Positions 28,578-35,926 of a DNA stretch of 43,621 nt are shown here, piece by piece. The notes under the pieces were generated by a model, which saw nothing but the letters and a program-made list of their open reading frames with translations, was not told the origin of the DNA and ran no database searches. The DNA is from Cellvibrionaceae bacterium. Lineage in GTDB: Bacteria > Pseudomonadota > Gammaproteobacteria > Pseudomonadales > Cellvibrionaceae. Made by a program: the position numbers and the translations under genes. The stretch is taken from positions 1 to 43,621 of the forward strand of contig JAOXRT010000177.1 of the NCBI GenBank assembly GCA_025800365.1. Direction: 5' to 3'. Within the stretch, counting starts at the first letter, position 1; the number at the start of each line of letters is the position of its first letter.

Positions 28578-29747
28578 CTACTGCAAGGCCTCGTATCGTC
28601 TGTCCGTTAAGGTTTTCATAAAGGCGACAATATCTTCCACCTCACCATCAGAAAGACCAAGATCACCTAACTCCTCGCGATTGACCGTGCTTTGCACTTC
28701 AGCCGCGCGCCAAGGCTTTTGGGTTTCAGGGTTTATCGCACCCGCCACATCACGGCTGTTGTAAAAATGCACTACTGTGGCTAAATCTCGAAAAACACCA
28801 TTGTGCATATAGGGGCCAGTCACGGCGACGTTGCGCAGGCTTACTACCCGAAAAGCCCCCTTCAAACCCTCATCACTTACCGCAGGGTTCGCGAGCAAGC
28901 CTTCGTCTTGATAGCCCGAAGCCAATCCGTTTAGCCTGCGAACTACTTCGTTGGCAGGCACCCCAAGATTATCGTAGGTAAAATCGGTAAATAAACGCTC
29001 GGATTTGCTAGCTCCGGGCTCTGGCACCGTATGGCAAGCCGCGCAATTGCCCTTATCTTCGGCCTTAAATAACTCGAAGCCTCGCTGCTCTTGCTCGCTA
29101 AAACTCTCTTTGGCGGCCATAACGCGATCAAACTTTGAATCAAAACTCGCAAATTCTGAGCTGCGCTCAAAGGCCACTAGCGCATCACTAATCGCGCTAT
29201 AGGCCAGGCCCGCTGACGCGAATACACCTGCCCCGTAGATCTTCTCGAAATCAGCGGCGTAGAAGCTTTCCACCTTAGCAGCCAGCTCAGCAACCGTGGT
29301 TTGCATCTCTACTGGATTTACAAAAGGCCCCTTGGCTTGCTCATGCAGGGAAGCCGCCCGCCCATTTAGAAAGAAGCCGCCTTTATACAGCGATTCCTCC
29401 GGGTCAGAGGTATCGAAGAAAAAGTCTGGCGCAAAGGCCAAATAGGCAATGCTAGGGGTATTGATATCACCCAAAGATTTGCCATCCTGCCCTAGCGAAA
29501 CTGCGCCCGGCTCGCCGCGGCGATGACTCGAAACATTAGGACGAGCATCCATAAAAGCACGACTAGCATCATGGCAGCTCGCACAAGCCTGCTGGCCATC
29601 TTTGGATAAACGCACATCATTAAACAACGCCCTACCGAGAGCGACTTTCTTTTGTAGCTGCGATGTTTGCGTACTGGGCTCGGAACAAGCCATCAAAAAC
29701 ACAGCGCCTATAATGCTAAGGGCAATGGTGAAAATTCTGGCCCACAT
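28578..29747 (-). CDS. Di-haem cytochrome c peroxidase/MauG-family lipoprotein
   Basis: A 389-aa protein of the bacterial CCP/MauG superfamily. Two haem c sites are seen: CASCH in QQACASCHDASRAF near residue 55 and CAACH in GNCAACHTVPEPG near residue 235. The N-terminus ends in LMAC, a lipobox, so the mature protein is probably tethered in the periplasm. Classical members reduce hydrogen peroxide with electrons from cytochrome c; MauG-like ones oxidise proteins or small substrates. I chose ATG 29747 over the upstream GTG at 29756. It is monocistronic as far as I can see. Confidence 0.88.
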   Translation of the reverse strand: MWARIFTIALSIIGAVFLMACSEPSTQTSQLQKKVALGRALFNDVRLSKDGQQACASCHDASRAFMDARPNVSSHRRGEPGAVSLGQDGKSLGDINTPSIAYLAFAPDFFFDTSDPEESLYKGGFFLNGRAASLHEQAKGPFVNPVEMQTTVAELAAKVESFYAADFEKIYGAGVFASAGLAYSAISDALVAFERSSEFASFDSKFDRVMAAKESFSEQEQRGFELFKAEDKGNCAACHTVPEPGASKSERLFTDFTYDNLGVPANEVVRRLNGLASGYQDEGLLANPAVSDEGLKGAFRVVSLRNVAVTGPYMHNGVFRDLATVVHFYNSRDVAGAINPETQKPWRAAEVQSTVNREELGDLGLSDGEVEDIVAFMKTLTDRRYEALQ

Positions 29748-29850
29748 GGTAAACACTCAACAGGTCACTAAAAACGGGCGCACACCTTACCCCAAGACAG
29801 ACTGATTCTCATTAACCAAAAGCGACTAATTAAGATTTAGATGATCTAGG

Positions 29851-29913
29851 GCAGCCCTGAGCGACTTATAAGCAGCCTTGAGCGACTCATAAGCAGCCCT
29901 GAGCGACTTAAAA
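29851..29913. repeat. Three imperfect 21-bp tandem repeats
   Basis: Units at 29851-29871, 29872-29892 and 29893-29913 share GCAGCCYTGAGCGACTYA with few changes. A decayed fourth copy (CCTGAGCCACATATA) follows. The array lies between the divergent peroxidase and histidine phosphatase genes. The 21-bp period is two helical turns, so binding sites on one face of the helix are possible. Confidence 0.8.
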
Positions 29914-29994
29914 ATGTCCTGAGCCACATATAGACAAGCCTAAACAGCACAGGCAGACTGCCGAGTCTTGACTCTAAGAACTGGGATAATCAAG

Positions 29995-30519
29995 ATGATA
30001 ATTAAACGCTGCCTCTTGCTTGCAAGCCTATTTATTGGAATTGGCTATAACAGCCAAACTGCAGCCCTTGGCGATCACAGTATTTACTTTGTGCGTCACG
30101 CTGAAAAGCAAAAAGGTAAAGACCCAGAATTAACCCCAGCCGGCCAATGTCGCGCCCAGTTCTATGCCCAATTTTTTTCCAAAACAAAGTTGAACAGGCT
30201 CTTTGCCAGCAAGTACCGGCGCAACCAACAAACCGCCGCCCCAGTAAGCGCACAGCAACAATTAACAGCGCTCAGCTTTGATCCTAAAAAGCAGCAGGAT
30301 TTCGCTAAGCAGCTAGCCGCCCTAAGCGGCACAAGCTTAGTAGTGGCTCATAATCATTTGAGCGAGATAATTCGCGCATTGGGCGGACAGTACGAAGGCA
30401 ATATCGATCACAGCGAGTATCGTTATATTTTCATGCTGGACTTGAGAGACGGCAAACTTGTGCAGCAAAGGCAGTTTGTAGGGCCGTATTTTTCTGATAG
30501 CTGCACAGCGGCGCCGTAA
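29995..30519 (+). CDS. Secreted histidine-phosphatase-family protein
   Basis: A 174-aa protein of the histidine phosphatase (phosphoglycerate mutase-like) superfamily. The catalytic motif is FVRHAEKQKG, a later Arg is in ASKYRRNQQTAAPV, and the second His is in VVAHNHLSEII. A signal peptide is likely (MIIKRCLLLASLFIGIGYNS, cleaved near QTAA), so it should be periplasmic. I set the start at ATG 29995 because the longer frame (TTG at 29968) would put extra residues before the signal. The substrate is unknown. It is convergent with the thioredoxin-fold gene. Confidence 0.8.
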   Translation: MIIKRCLLLASLFIGIGYNSQTAALGDHSIYFVRHAEKQKGKDPELTPAGQCRAQFYAQFFSKTKLNRLFASKYRRNQQTAAPVSAQQQLTALSFDPKKQQDFAKQLAALSGTSLVVAHNHLSEIIRALGGQYEGNIDHSEYRYIFMLDLRDGKLVQQRQFVGPYFSDSCTAAP

Positions 30520-30584
30520 AGCAGGGTTAAAAAATAGAGTCAGAAAAGCAGAGACAGCAATGCCCCTGCTAAACTGCAGCGCTG

Positions 30585-31370
30585 CTACTCCCAAGAGAAT
30601 TTTTTATGGGAGGGGAATGATAGCTCTAGCTCTTGGTGATTTTTAACGGCATCCCTCGCCTGCTGCCTAAACTCTGCAGCGCGCTTTTGAACCCCATAGC
30701 GAAAACGAGCCAATTCACGCCACTCATTATCTTCTTTTTCAGTAAAGTCCACGCCATTCTCTTGGTAATTCTCTAAAACAGGACCTAAGCGCTGATACGC
30801 CAGCTTGATTCTTTTTGCCTGGGTTTCTTCATACTGTTGTATCTGCGATAAGTAATCAGCCAGGCGTTTATTGCCATTTAACTCAGCATCAGCTGTGTAT
30901 TCAGACATTTGCGCAAAATAGTTTTTGTACTGCTGATAGGAAACAGTATCGGCGCTTAACCACTGCGTCATTGAAGGACGGTTGATTAGGGTTTCCGTCT
31001 CAGGATCGACCACCATCACTGTTGGCGTTCCATAATAGATGGGCAAGCCGAATCGCTTGCTTACATCAAAACCTTTATTGAGATAAGCCACATCCACAAA
31101 AACCACTTCATAGTGATCTTGCAAAGTCTTTTGCAGCTCTGGCTTATCAAAATTTCTCATTAAGCCCTGGGTATCGTGGCACCACTGTGCACCTAAGACC
31201 AACAGCAGCTTTTTATTTTCTCGCTTAGCCAGCGCCAGCTTAGTATCAATCTCAAGCTGAACATCAGCTCCCCTGTAAAACGGGTCACTCTTGGACTCGC
31301 CATGCTCTGCCGCCGAACCTAATGGAGGAAAAAACAATAGAGCACTTAAAAGGACATAAAAAATACGCAT
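30585..31370 (-). CDS. Secreted thioredoxin-fold protein with WCHD active-site loop
   Basis: A 261-aa protein. The N-terminus is a signal peptide (MRIFYVLLSALLFFPPLGSA|AEHG). A thioredoxin fold follows, with KLLLVLGAQWCHDTQGLMRNF; the usual CxxC is reduced to one cysteine (WCHD), so it is not a normal disulphide oxidoreductase. The cis-proline strand is visible as YYGTPTVMVVDPE. The last 100 residues are charged and helical. I set the start at ATG 31370, since the 26-codon extension upstream would bury the signal peptide. Possible roles are redox sensing or chaperoning; none can be assigned. Confidence 0.72.
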   Translation of the reverse strand: MRIFYVLLSALLFFPPLGSAAEHGESKSDPFYRGADVQLEIDTKLALAKRENKKLLLVLGAQWCHDTQGLMRNFDKPELQKTLQDHYEVVFVDVAYLNKGFDVSKRFGLPIYYGTPTVMVVDPETETLINRPSMTQWLSADTVSYQQYKNYFAQMSEYTADAELNGNKRLADYLSQIQQYEETQAKRIKLAYQRLGPVLENYQENGVDFTEKEDNEWRELARFRYGVQKRAAEFRQQARDAVKNHQELELSFPSHKKFSWE

Positions 31371-31475
31371 TGAGCAGCCTAATTTATCAACAATCAAACG
31401 AGCTAATGTAGAGACATTTAGGCACAAAGGCAAACCAACTAGCGGCAAATTGCGATAGCGGTCTTCGCATACCTA

Positions 31476-31508
31476 CAGAAACAAAACAGAAACAAAACAG
31501 AAACAAAA
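31476..31508. repeat. Three 11-bp tandem repeats
   Basis: CAGAAACAAAA is repeated at 31476-31486, 31487-31497 and 31498-31508, the last copy merging into the A run of the ilvH terminator. The array lies between the thioredoxin-fold gene start and the terminator and is probably slippage-derived. Confidence 0.75.
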
Positions 31509-31528
31509 AAGCCCCGCATTTGCGGGGC
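31505..31528 (-). terminator. Intrinsic terminator of ilvIH
   Basis: GCCCCGCA (31511-31518) and TGCGGGGC (31521-31528) form the stem. On the minus strand it is followed by TTTTTTG, a strong intrinsic terminator just after ilvH. Confidence 0.88.
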
Positions 31529-31556
31529 TTTGTGGCAACTCATAGAAAAGCTGCTT

Positions 31557-32063
31557 TTATAAGCTCAAGACTTTTTCACCGCGTGCAATACCGGAAACAC
31601 CCGAGCGAACCACTTCGAGTATTTGAGCATCACTAACCGCCTGCACAAAGGCATCCAGCTTATCGGAGGCACCTACAATTTGAATGGTGTAAACGGTGCT
31701 AGTGACATCAACGATTTGACCTCGAAAGATATCCACACAACGCTTTACTTCTTCACGCAAAGCCCCAGTCGCCTTCACCTTTACCAGCATCAACTCTCGC
31801 TCGATATGGGAACCTTCAGTCAAATCGACCAGCTTCACCACATCAATCAGCTTATTAAGGTTTTTTGTGATCTGCTCAATATTGTGCTCACTACCGATAG
31901 TGGTCAGCGTCAAACGTGACAAACTAGCATCATCAGTTGGCGCAACATTAAGCGTTTCAATGTTATAACCACGCTGTGAGAATAAACCAACCACTCGCGA
32001 TAGCGCACCGGGAGCATTCTCCATCAACAAGGAGATAATACGTTTTGATTGTTTCTCTGACAT
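31557..32063 (-). CDS. ilvH: Acetolactate synthase, small regulatory subunit
   Basis: A 168-aa subunit that stabilises the catalytic subunit and gives valine feedback inhibition. The ACT domain covers the first 80 residues (RIISLLMENAPGALSRVVGLFSQRGYNIETLNV), followed by the C-terminal small-subunit domain (ELMLVKVKA...IFRGQIVDVTSTVYTIQIVG). The ATG lies one base after the ilvI stop, so translation is coupled. Length is normal for IlvH. Confidence 0.97.
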   Translation of the reverse strand: MSEKQSKRIISLLMENAPGALSRVVGLFSQRGYNIETLNVAPTDDASLSRLTLTTIGSEHNIEQITKNLNKLIDVVKLVDLTEGSHIERELMLVKVKATGALREEVKRCVDIFRGQIVDVTSTVYTIQIVGASDKLDAFVQAVSDAQILEVVRSGVSGIARGEKVLSL

Positions 32064-32064
32064 T

Positions 32065-33798
32065 TTAGGTGCGCTCCGTCTTACTCAACCACATATCGCG
32101 CATAGCACCATTAGGCGCTACCTGCATTGGATATACGTGCTCGGATTGATCCACATAAATGTCCATAAAGACCACTCGATCTTTCATGGCGAAACATTCT
32201 TCTAACTTCGATTTAAGCTCGCTACGCTCGGTTACTTTAATACCAACATGGCCGTAAGCTTCCATTAGCTTTTCGAAATCAGGTAGCGATTCCTCATACA
32301 AGCTTTCAGAGTAACGTCCATCGTAGTGCAGATCTTGCCACTGACGTACCATGCCCAAGGCCTGGTTATTCAAGCAAATAATCTTCACCGGCAGATGATA
32401 CTGAGTACAGGTAGACAGCTCCTGAATACACATCTGGATTGAGCCTTCACCGGTAACACAAACAACTTGCTGATCACGCTCGGCAAACTGCGCACCCATA
32501 GCTGCTGGCAAGCCAAAGCCCATGGTGCCTAAGCCACCGGAATTCACCCACTGACGTGGACGATTAAAGTGGTAGTACTGGGCTGTAAACATCTGGTGCT
32601 GGCCCACGTCGGAAGTAATAATGGCATCACCGCCAGTGACTTCGTGCAGTGCCTGAATCACTTCTTGAGGCTTAATTTGCCCCGTTTCTTCAAAACGATT
32701 CTTAGTGTACAAGCCGTGACGACCACGCCAATCTTCAATCTGCTGCCACCAATCCGCTAGCGCCTGCTCATCTGGGCTTTCTTTGCTCTGCGCCAGCAAC
32801 TCCAGCATTTCATTCAAGACGCTCTGCACCGAGCCCACAATAGGAATATCGGCCTGAATGGTTTTTGAAATAGAGGCCGGATCGATATCAATATGAATGA
32901 TCTTGGCGCCCGGACAGAACTTCTCTGGGGTATTGGTCACGCGGTCATCAAAACGCGCACCAATGGCCAAGATGACATCGGCATGGTGCATAGCCGTATT
33001 GGCCTCGAAGGTGCCATGCATACCCAGCATACCCAGAAACTGCTTATCAGTACCCGGGAAAGCACCCAAGCCCATCAAGGTATTGGTCACTGGATAATTC
33101 AGCTTGTGCGCTAACTCTCGAAGCTGCTTTGATGCATCTCCAAGAACAACACCACCACCTGAATAAATAACCGGACGACGCGCTTCTAACAGCAACTGAA
33201 CGGCTTTTTTAATTTGACCGCTATGGCCTTTTTCCGCTGGGAAATAAGAACGGATTTTTACCTTCTTAGGATATTCATAAGGGAAGGTTTCCGCTGGACT
33301 GGTCACATCCTTAGGCACATCAATAACAACCGGGCCAGGGCGACCTGTTTCAGCAATATAAAATGCTTTTTTAACAATCTCTGGAATCTCGGCCGCGTCT
33401 TTCACCAAGAAGCTGTGCTTCACGATAGGTCGGGACACACCCACCATATCGGTTTCCTGGAATGCATCTTCACCAATTTTTTCGCTTGGCACCTGACCAG
33501 AGATGACCACCATTGGAATGGAATCCATATAGGCTGTCGCAATACCGGTAATTGCATTGGTAGCACCCGGGCCAGAGGTGACCAGCACCACACCCGCTTT
33601 ACCAGTGACTCGCGCATAGCCATCAGCCGCATGCGTCGCCGCCTGCTCATGGCGCACAAGAATATGCTTGACCGCTTTGTTGCGGAAAATCGCATCATAA
33701 ATATGTAGGGCAGAACCACCAGGATAGCCGAATACGTATTCAACCCCCTGATCTTGTAAGGAGCGTACCAGCATATCGCCGCCGGATAGCATTTCCAC
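32065..33798 (-). CDS. ilvI: Acetolactate synthase, large catalytic subunit
   Basis: A 577-aa TPP- and FAD-dependent enzyme that condenses pyruvate units (or pyruvate with 2-oxobutyrate) in valine, leucine and isoleucine synthesis. It shows [15 protein letters not shown], the catalytic Glu region [16 protein letters not shown], the FAD segment and the TPP motif starting [13 protein letters not shown] and ending [15 protein letters not shown] (Glu in place of Asp in GDG). The GTG at 33798 gives the canonical MEMLSG start, with AAGGAG 7 nt upstream. The family name ilvB is also used; IlvI is closer. It is preceded by a long structured leader. Confidence 0.96.
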   Translation of the reverse strand: MEMLSGGDMLVRSLQDQGVEYVFGYPGGSALHIYDAIFRNKAVKHILVRHEQAATHAADGYARVTGKAGVVLVTSGPGATNAITGIATAYMDSIPMVVISGQVPSEKIGEDAFQETDMVGVSRPIVKHSFLVKDAAEIPEIVKKAFYIAETGRPGPVVIDVPKDVTSPAETFPYEYPKKVKIRSYFPAEKGHSGQIKKAVQLLLEARRPVIYSGGGVVLGDASKQLRELAHKLNYPVTNTLMGLGAFPGTDKQFLGMLGMHGTFEANTAMHHADVILAIGARFDDRVTNTPEKFCPGAKIIHIDIDPASISKTIQADIPIVGSVQSVLNEMLELLAQSKESPDEQALADWWQQIEDWRGRHGLYTKNRFEETGQIKPQEVIQALHEVTGGDAIITSDVGQHQMFTAQYYHFNRPRQWVNSGGLGTMGFGLPAAMGAQFAERDQQVVCVTGEGSIQMCIQELSTCTQYHLPVKIICLNNQALGMVRQWQDLHYDGRYSESLYEESLPDFEKLMEAYGHVGIKVTERSELKSKLEECFAMKDRVVFMDIYVDQSEHVYPMQVAPNGAMRDMWLSKTERT

Positions 33799-34260
33799 TT
33801 GAATTCTCCTTAAGAATTATCAAAACACAACAAGCCCGGTTCTACACAAGGTAGCCAGACTGATAAATTTGTCTATCGCCCTTTTATGTCCGTCACAGGT
33901 TAGTGCACGGATCCAGGGAGGACGTATCGGTTGATACACCCCCGCGGTGAGGATGGTTTTGCAAACGGTTGGCTTGCTCGGGTAGATGCTTGTAACTCCA
34001 TGATGGCGGAGTTTTATTGCTGAGGTTACAGCCAGGATCTACACCCATCTTGCGTAAGCTTAATTCTGGACAAGTCTAAGCTAAAGTCAAGATGTTCGAA
34101 GGTCTATAGAGCCTTTAGCATGAAAATTCACCCAATATGATCAATTTCTAAGAAAAGACTAGCCCGCCTGTCTTAGAATAACCTTGTTCAGCACTAAGTT
34201 TAGCCAAGGGACAGCTTTCAGTCTTATAATAGCTGTAGTATTTGAAAGGGATCTACCAGC
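33799..34260 (-). other. Long untranslated leader of ilvIH and divergent promoter region
   Basis: These 462 bases between ilvI and the DUF4124 gene hold no standard gene. The ilvI-proximal 250 bases look like a structured 5' leader (see the RNA candidate at 33893-34048). The other end carries the DUF4124 promoter, with a TATAAT at 34225-34230 but no convincing -35. Confidence 0.55.
33893..34048 (-). ncRNA. Candidate cis-regulatory RNA in the ilvI leader, overlapping a 51-codon frame
   Basis: On the minus strand, GGGTGTAGAT (34046-34037) can pair with ATCTACCC (33987-33980) with a 2-nt bulge, enclosing a 6-bp AACTCC/GGAGTT hairpin (34013-33994). Then follow CACC/GGTG (33949-33937) and GTATC-AACC-GATAC (33937-33924). 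The same stretch is open for 51 codons from an ATG at 34048 (MGVDPGCNLSNKTPPS...) to TGA at 33893, with only a weak ribosome site, and it does not contain the runs of Ile/Leu/Val codons of a classical attenuator peptide. A published motif called ilvB-OMG RNA occurs at this position in marine gammaproteobacteria; I cannot verify a match. Confidence 0.5.
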
Positions 34261-34701
34261 ATGCCATATATAGCCAAGTTGATATCAGCAGCCTTCTTCG
34301 CTAGCTGCTTTTTGGTCACCGCCGTTATGAGCAACGACGCCCATGCCGCAAAGAAATTCTACAAATGGGTCGATAAGGATGGCGTAACCCACTACAGCGA
34401 GCGCCCACCAAAGGGTCAGCAAGCCGAAGTGGTAAATACCTACACCGGCCGAGGCACCCCTCCTCCCAGTCAAGCAGCCAAAGAAAAAGAAGAAAAGCCT
34501 GAAGAAGAAACTCAGGCAGCTCCACAGCCCATTAAAAACCCTGAGGTATGCAAATCAGCCAAGCGTAACCTAGAGATTTTAAATCGTAATAATCGCGTAC
34601 GACTAAAAGATGAAAACGGCGAGCTGACAATACTCAGCCAAGAGCAAAAAGAAAAGCAGCGCAAAACCGCCGAAAAAGCCGTTAAAGATCACTGCGGTTA
34701 G
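34261..34701 (+). CDS. DUF4124-domain secreted protein
   Basis: A 146-aa protein with a signal peptide (ISAAFFASCFLVTAVMSNDAHA|AKK) and then the DUF4124 signature KKFYKWVDKDGVTHYSERPP, a short beta-rich domain common in gammaproteobacterial envelope proteins. A Pro/Glu/Lys-rich middle and a charged helical C-terminus with two Cys follow. The function of the family is not known. GAAAGGGA lies 10 nt before the ATG. Divergent from ilvI; the strong bidirectional terminator at 34728-34768 follows. Confidence 0.82.
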   Translation: MPYIAKLISAAFFASCFLVTAVMSNDAHAAKKFYKWVDKDGVTHYSERPPKGQQAEVVNTYTGRGTPPPSQAAKEKEEKPEEETQAAPQPIKNPEVCKSAKRNLEILNRNNRVRLKDENGELTILSQEQKEKQRKTAEKAVKDHCG

Positions 34702-34727
34702 ATAGATTTCGCCTGCACAAAATCGCA

Positions 34728-34768
34728 GACACAAAAAAGCCGAACATGATGTTCGGCTTTTTTGTGTC
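34728..34768. terminator. Bidirectional intrinsic terminator
   Basis: Bases 34728-34746 and 34750-34768 are perfect 19-bp reverse complements around a 3-nt loop; the GC core GCCGAACA is flanked by six A's and six T's. It lies between the convergent DUF4124 and sspB genes. Confidence 0.92.
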
Positions 34769-34785
34769 TGCTTCTGGCGAGAGCT

Positions 34786-35183
34786 TTACTTCACCACCTT
34801 CAGGCTTGGACGCTTAGCCCCTGAGTCCTCAGGCTTACTAGGCTTAGGCGGTTCTGGACTCGGATCCACTTCCGGCTCAAACACCAAGCCCTGACCATTT
34901 TCTCGAGCATAGATTCTTAGCACCGCACTGTACGGAACAAAAATATCAGTAGGTACGCCACCAAAACGAGCACCAAAGCTAAGAGCCTCATTATCCATTG
35001 CCAAGCCACTCACTGCGGTTGGGGAGATATTTAAGACCACTAAGCCATCCTCGTTGACATATTGCTGAGGGACTTCAGTGCCTTCGGTATAGGCGCTCAC
35101 CAGCACGTGTGAGTGCACTCATTATCGACAATCCATTCGTACAGGGCACGCACCATATAAGGGCGACTGCTGCTCATGCTCAT
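34786..35183 (-). pseudogene. sspB: ClpXP specificity-enhancing factor SspB, frameshifted
   Basis: SspB delivers ssrA-tagged proteins to ClpXP. The conserved N-terminus is encoded from ATG 35183 (MSMSSSRPYMVRALYEWI, then VDNECT), 12 bases after the sspA stop with a GAGG site. At about 35109-35112 the frame is lost: it runs into HTCW-stop. The rest (HVLVSAYTEGTEVPQQYV...FGARFGGVPTDIFVPYSAVLRIYARENGQG...PSLKVVK) is intact in the frame opened by a GTG at 35118. Adding one base restores Thr-Pro-His, the family consensus. So either one C was deleted or the sequence has an error. Starting at 35118 would lose the first helix, which forms the dimer. The C-terminal ClpX-binding tail LKVVK is present. 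Confidence 0.85.
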
Positions 35184-35195
35184 AAGACTTCGCCT

Positions 35196-35834
35196 CTAGC
35201 CGCGCATTTCGCGCTCTAGTTCAGACAAGCTCTCCTGGAAAGCTTCGCGCTCAAACAAACGCCCCATATAATCATGCAAAGGCTGGGTTTGCTTGGTTAG
35301 CGGCAATTTGATTTCCAATAAGTCCAAACGCCACAAGATCGGCGCCAAACAGCAATCTACCAAAGTAAATTCTTCGCTCATGAAGAAAGGCATTTCTGAA
35401 AAGATCGGCGCAATAGCCAATAAGCTATCTTTAAGATCTTTACGCGCCTTCGCAGCAGCTTCTTTGTTTTTACCAGAAAGGATCTCGTCCACCTTTGGAC
35501 TCCAATCTTTCTCAATACGGTGCATCCACAAACGACTTTGAGCACGCGCTACTGGGTAAACCGGTAATAGTGGAGGATGAGGAAAACGCTCATCTAAGTA
35601 CTCCATCATTACTTTTGATTCATACAAGGACAGGTCACGATCAACCAAGGTAGGCAAATCGTTGTATGGGTTCAGGTCAGCCAGTTCTTCAGGCTTGTTG
35701 TCCGGATCAACATCAATGATATCAACCGATACACCTTTTTCGGCCAAAACAATACGTACTCGGTGGCTATAGTGATTCCTAGCATCCGAAAAATATGTCA
35801 TGGAGGAGCGTTTTGCGCCTACGCCAACTGCCAT
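35196..35834 (-). CDS. sspA: Stringent starvation protein A
   Basis: A 212-aa protein with a glutathione-S-transferase fold that binds RNA polymerase during starvation and stationary phase. Signature segments are [43 protein letters not shown] and [20 protein letters not shown]; the C-terminal helical domain includes [18 protein letters not shown] active-site residues are not expected in this family. It is followed by sspB and preceded by the bc1 genes, from which a terminator separates it. Confidence 0.96.
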   Translation of the reverse strand: MAVGVGAKRSSMTYFSDARNHYSHRVRIVLAEKGVSVDIIDVDPDNKPEELADLNPYNDLPTLVDRDLSLYESKVMMEYLDERFPHPPLLPVYPVARAQSRLWMHRIEKDWSPKVDEILSGKNKEAAAKARKDLKDSLLAIAPIFSEMPFFMSEEFTLVDCCLAPILWRLDLLEIKLPLTKQTQPLHDYMGRLFEREAFQESLSELEREMRG

Positions 35835-35861
35835 TATTCCACCTCTATCTTCAAACTATAA

Positions 35862-35900
35862 AAAAAACGAACGGGCGGGCCTCTAAAAGAGGACCGCCCG
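35862..35900 (-). terminator. Intrinsic terminator of the bc1 operon
   Basis: GGGCGGGCCTC (35873-35883) and GAGGACCGCCC (35889-35899) form an 11-bp stem with one mismatch and a 5-nt loop. On the minus strand it is followed by GTTCG and then eight T's. It lies between petBC and sspA. Confidence 0.85.
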
Positions 35901-35926
35901 GTAGCTGTAAAATCCTTTTTGGGATT

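Noticed and set aside
29851-29913. CRISPR array
   Set aside because: Units are contiguous 21-bp copies with no spacers and no cas genes nearby.
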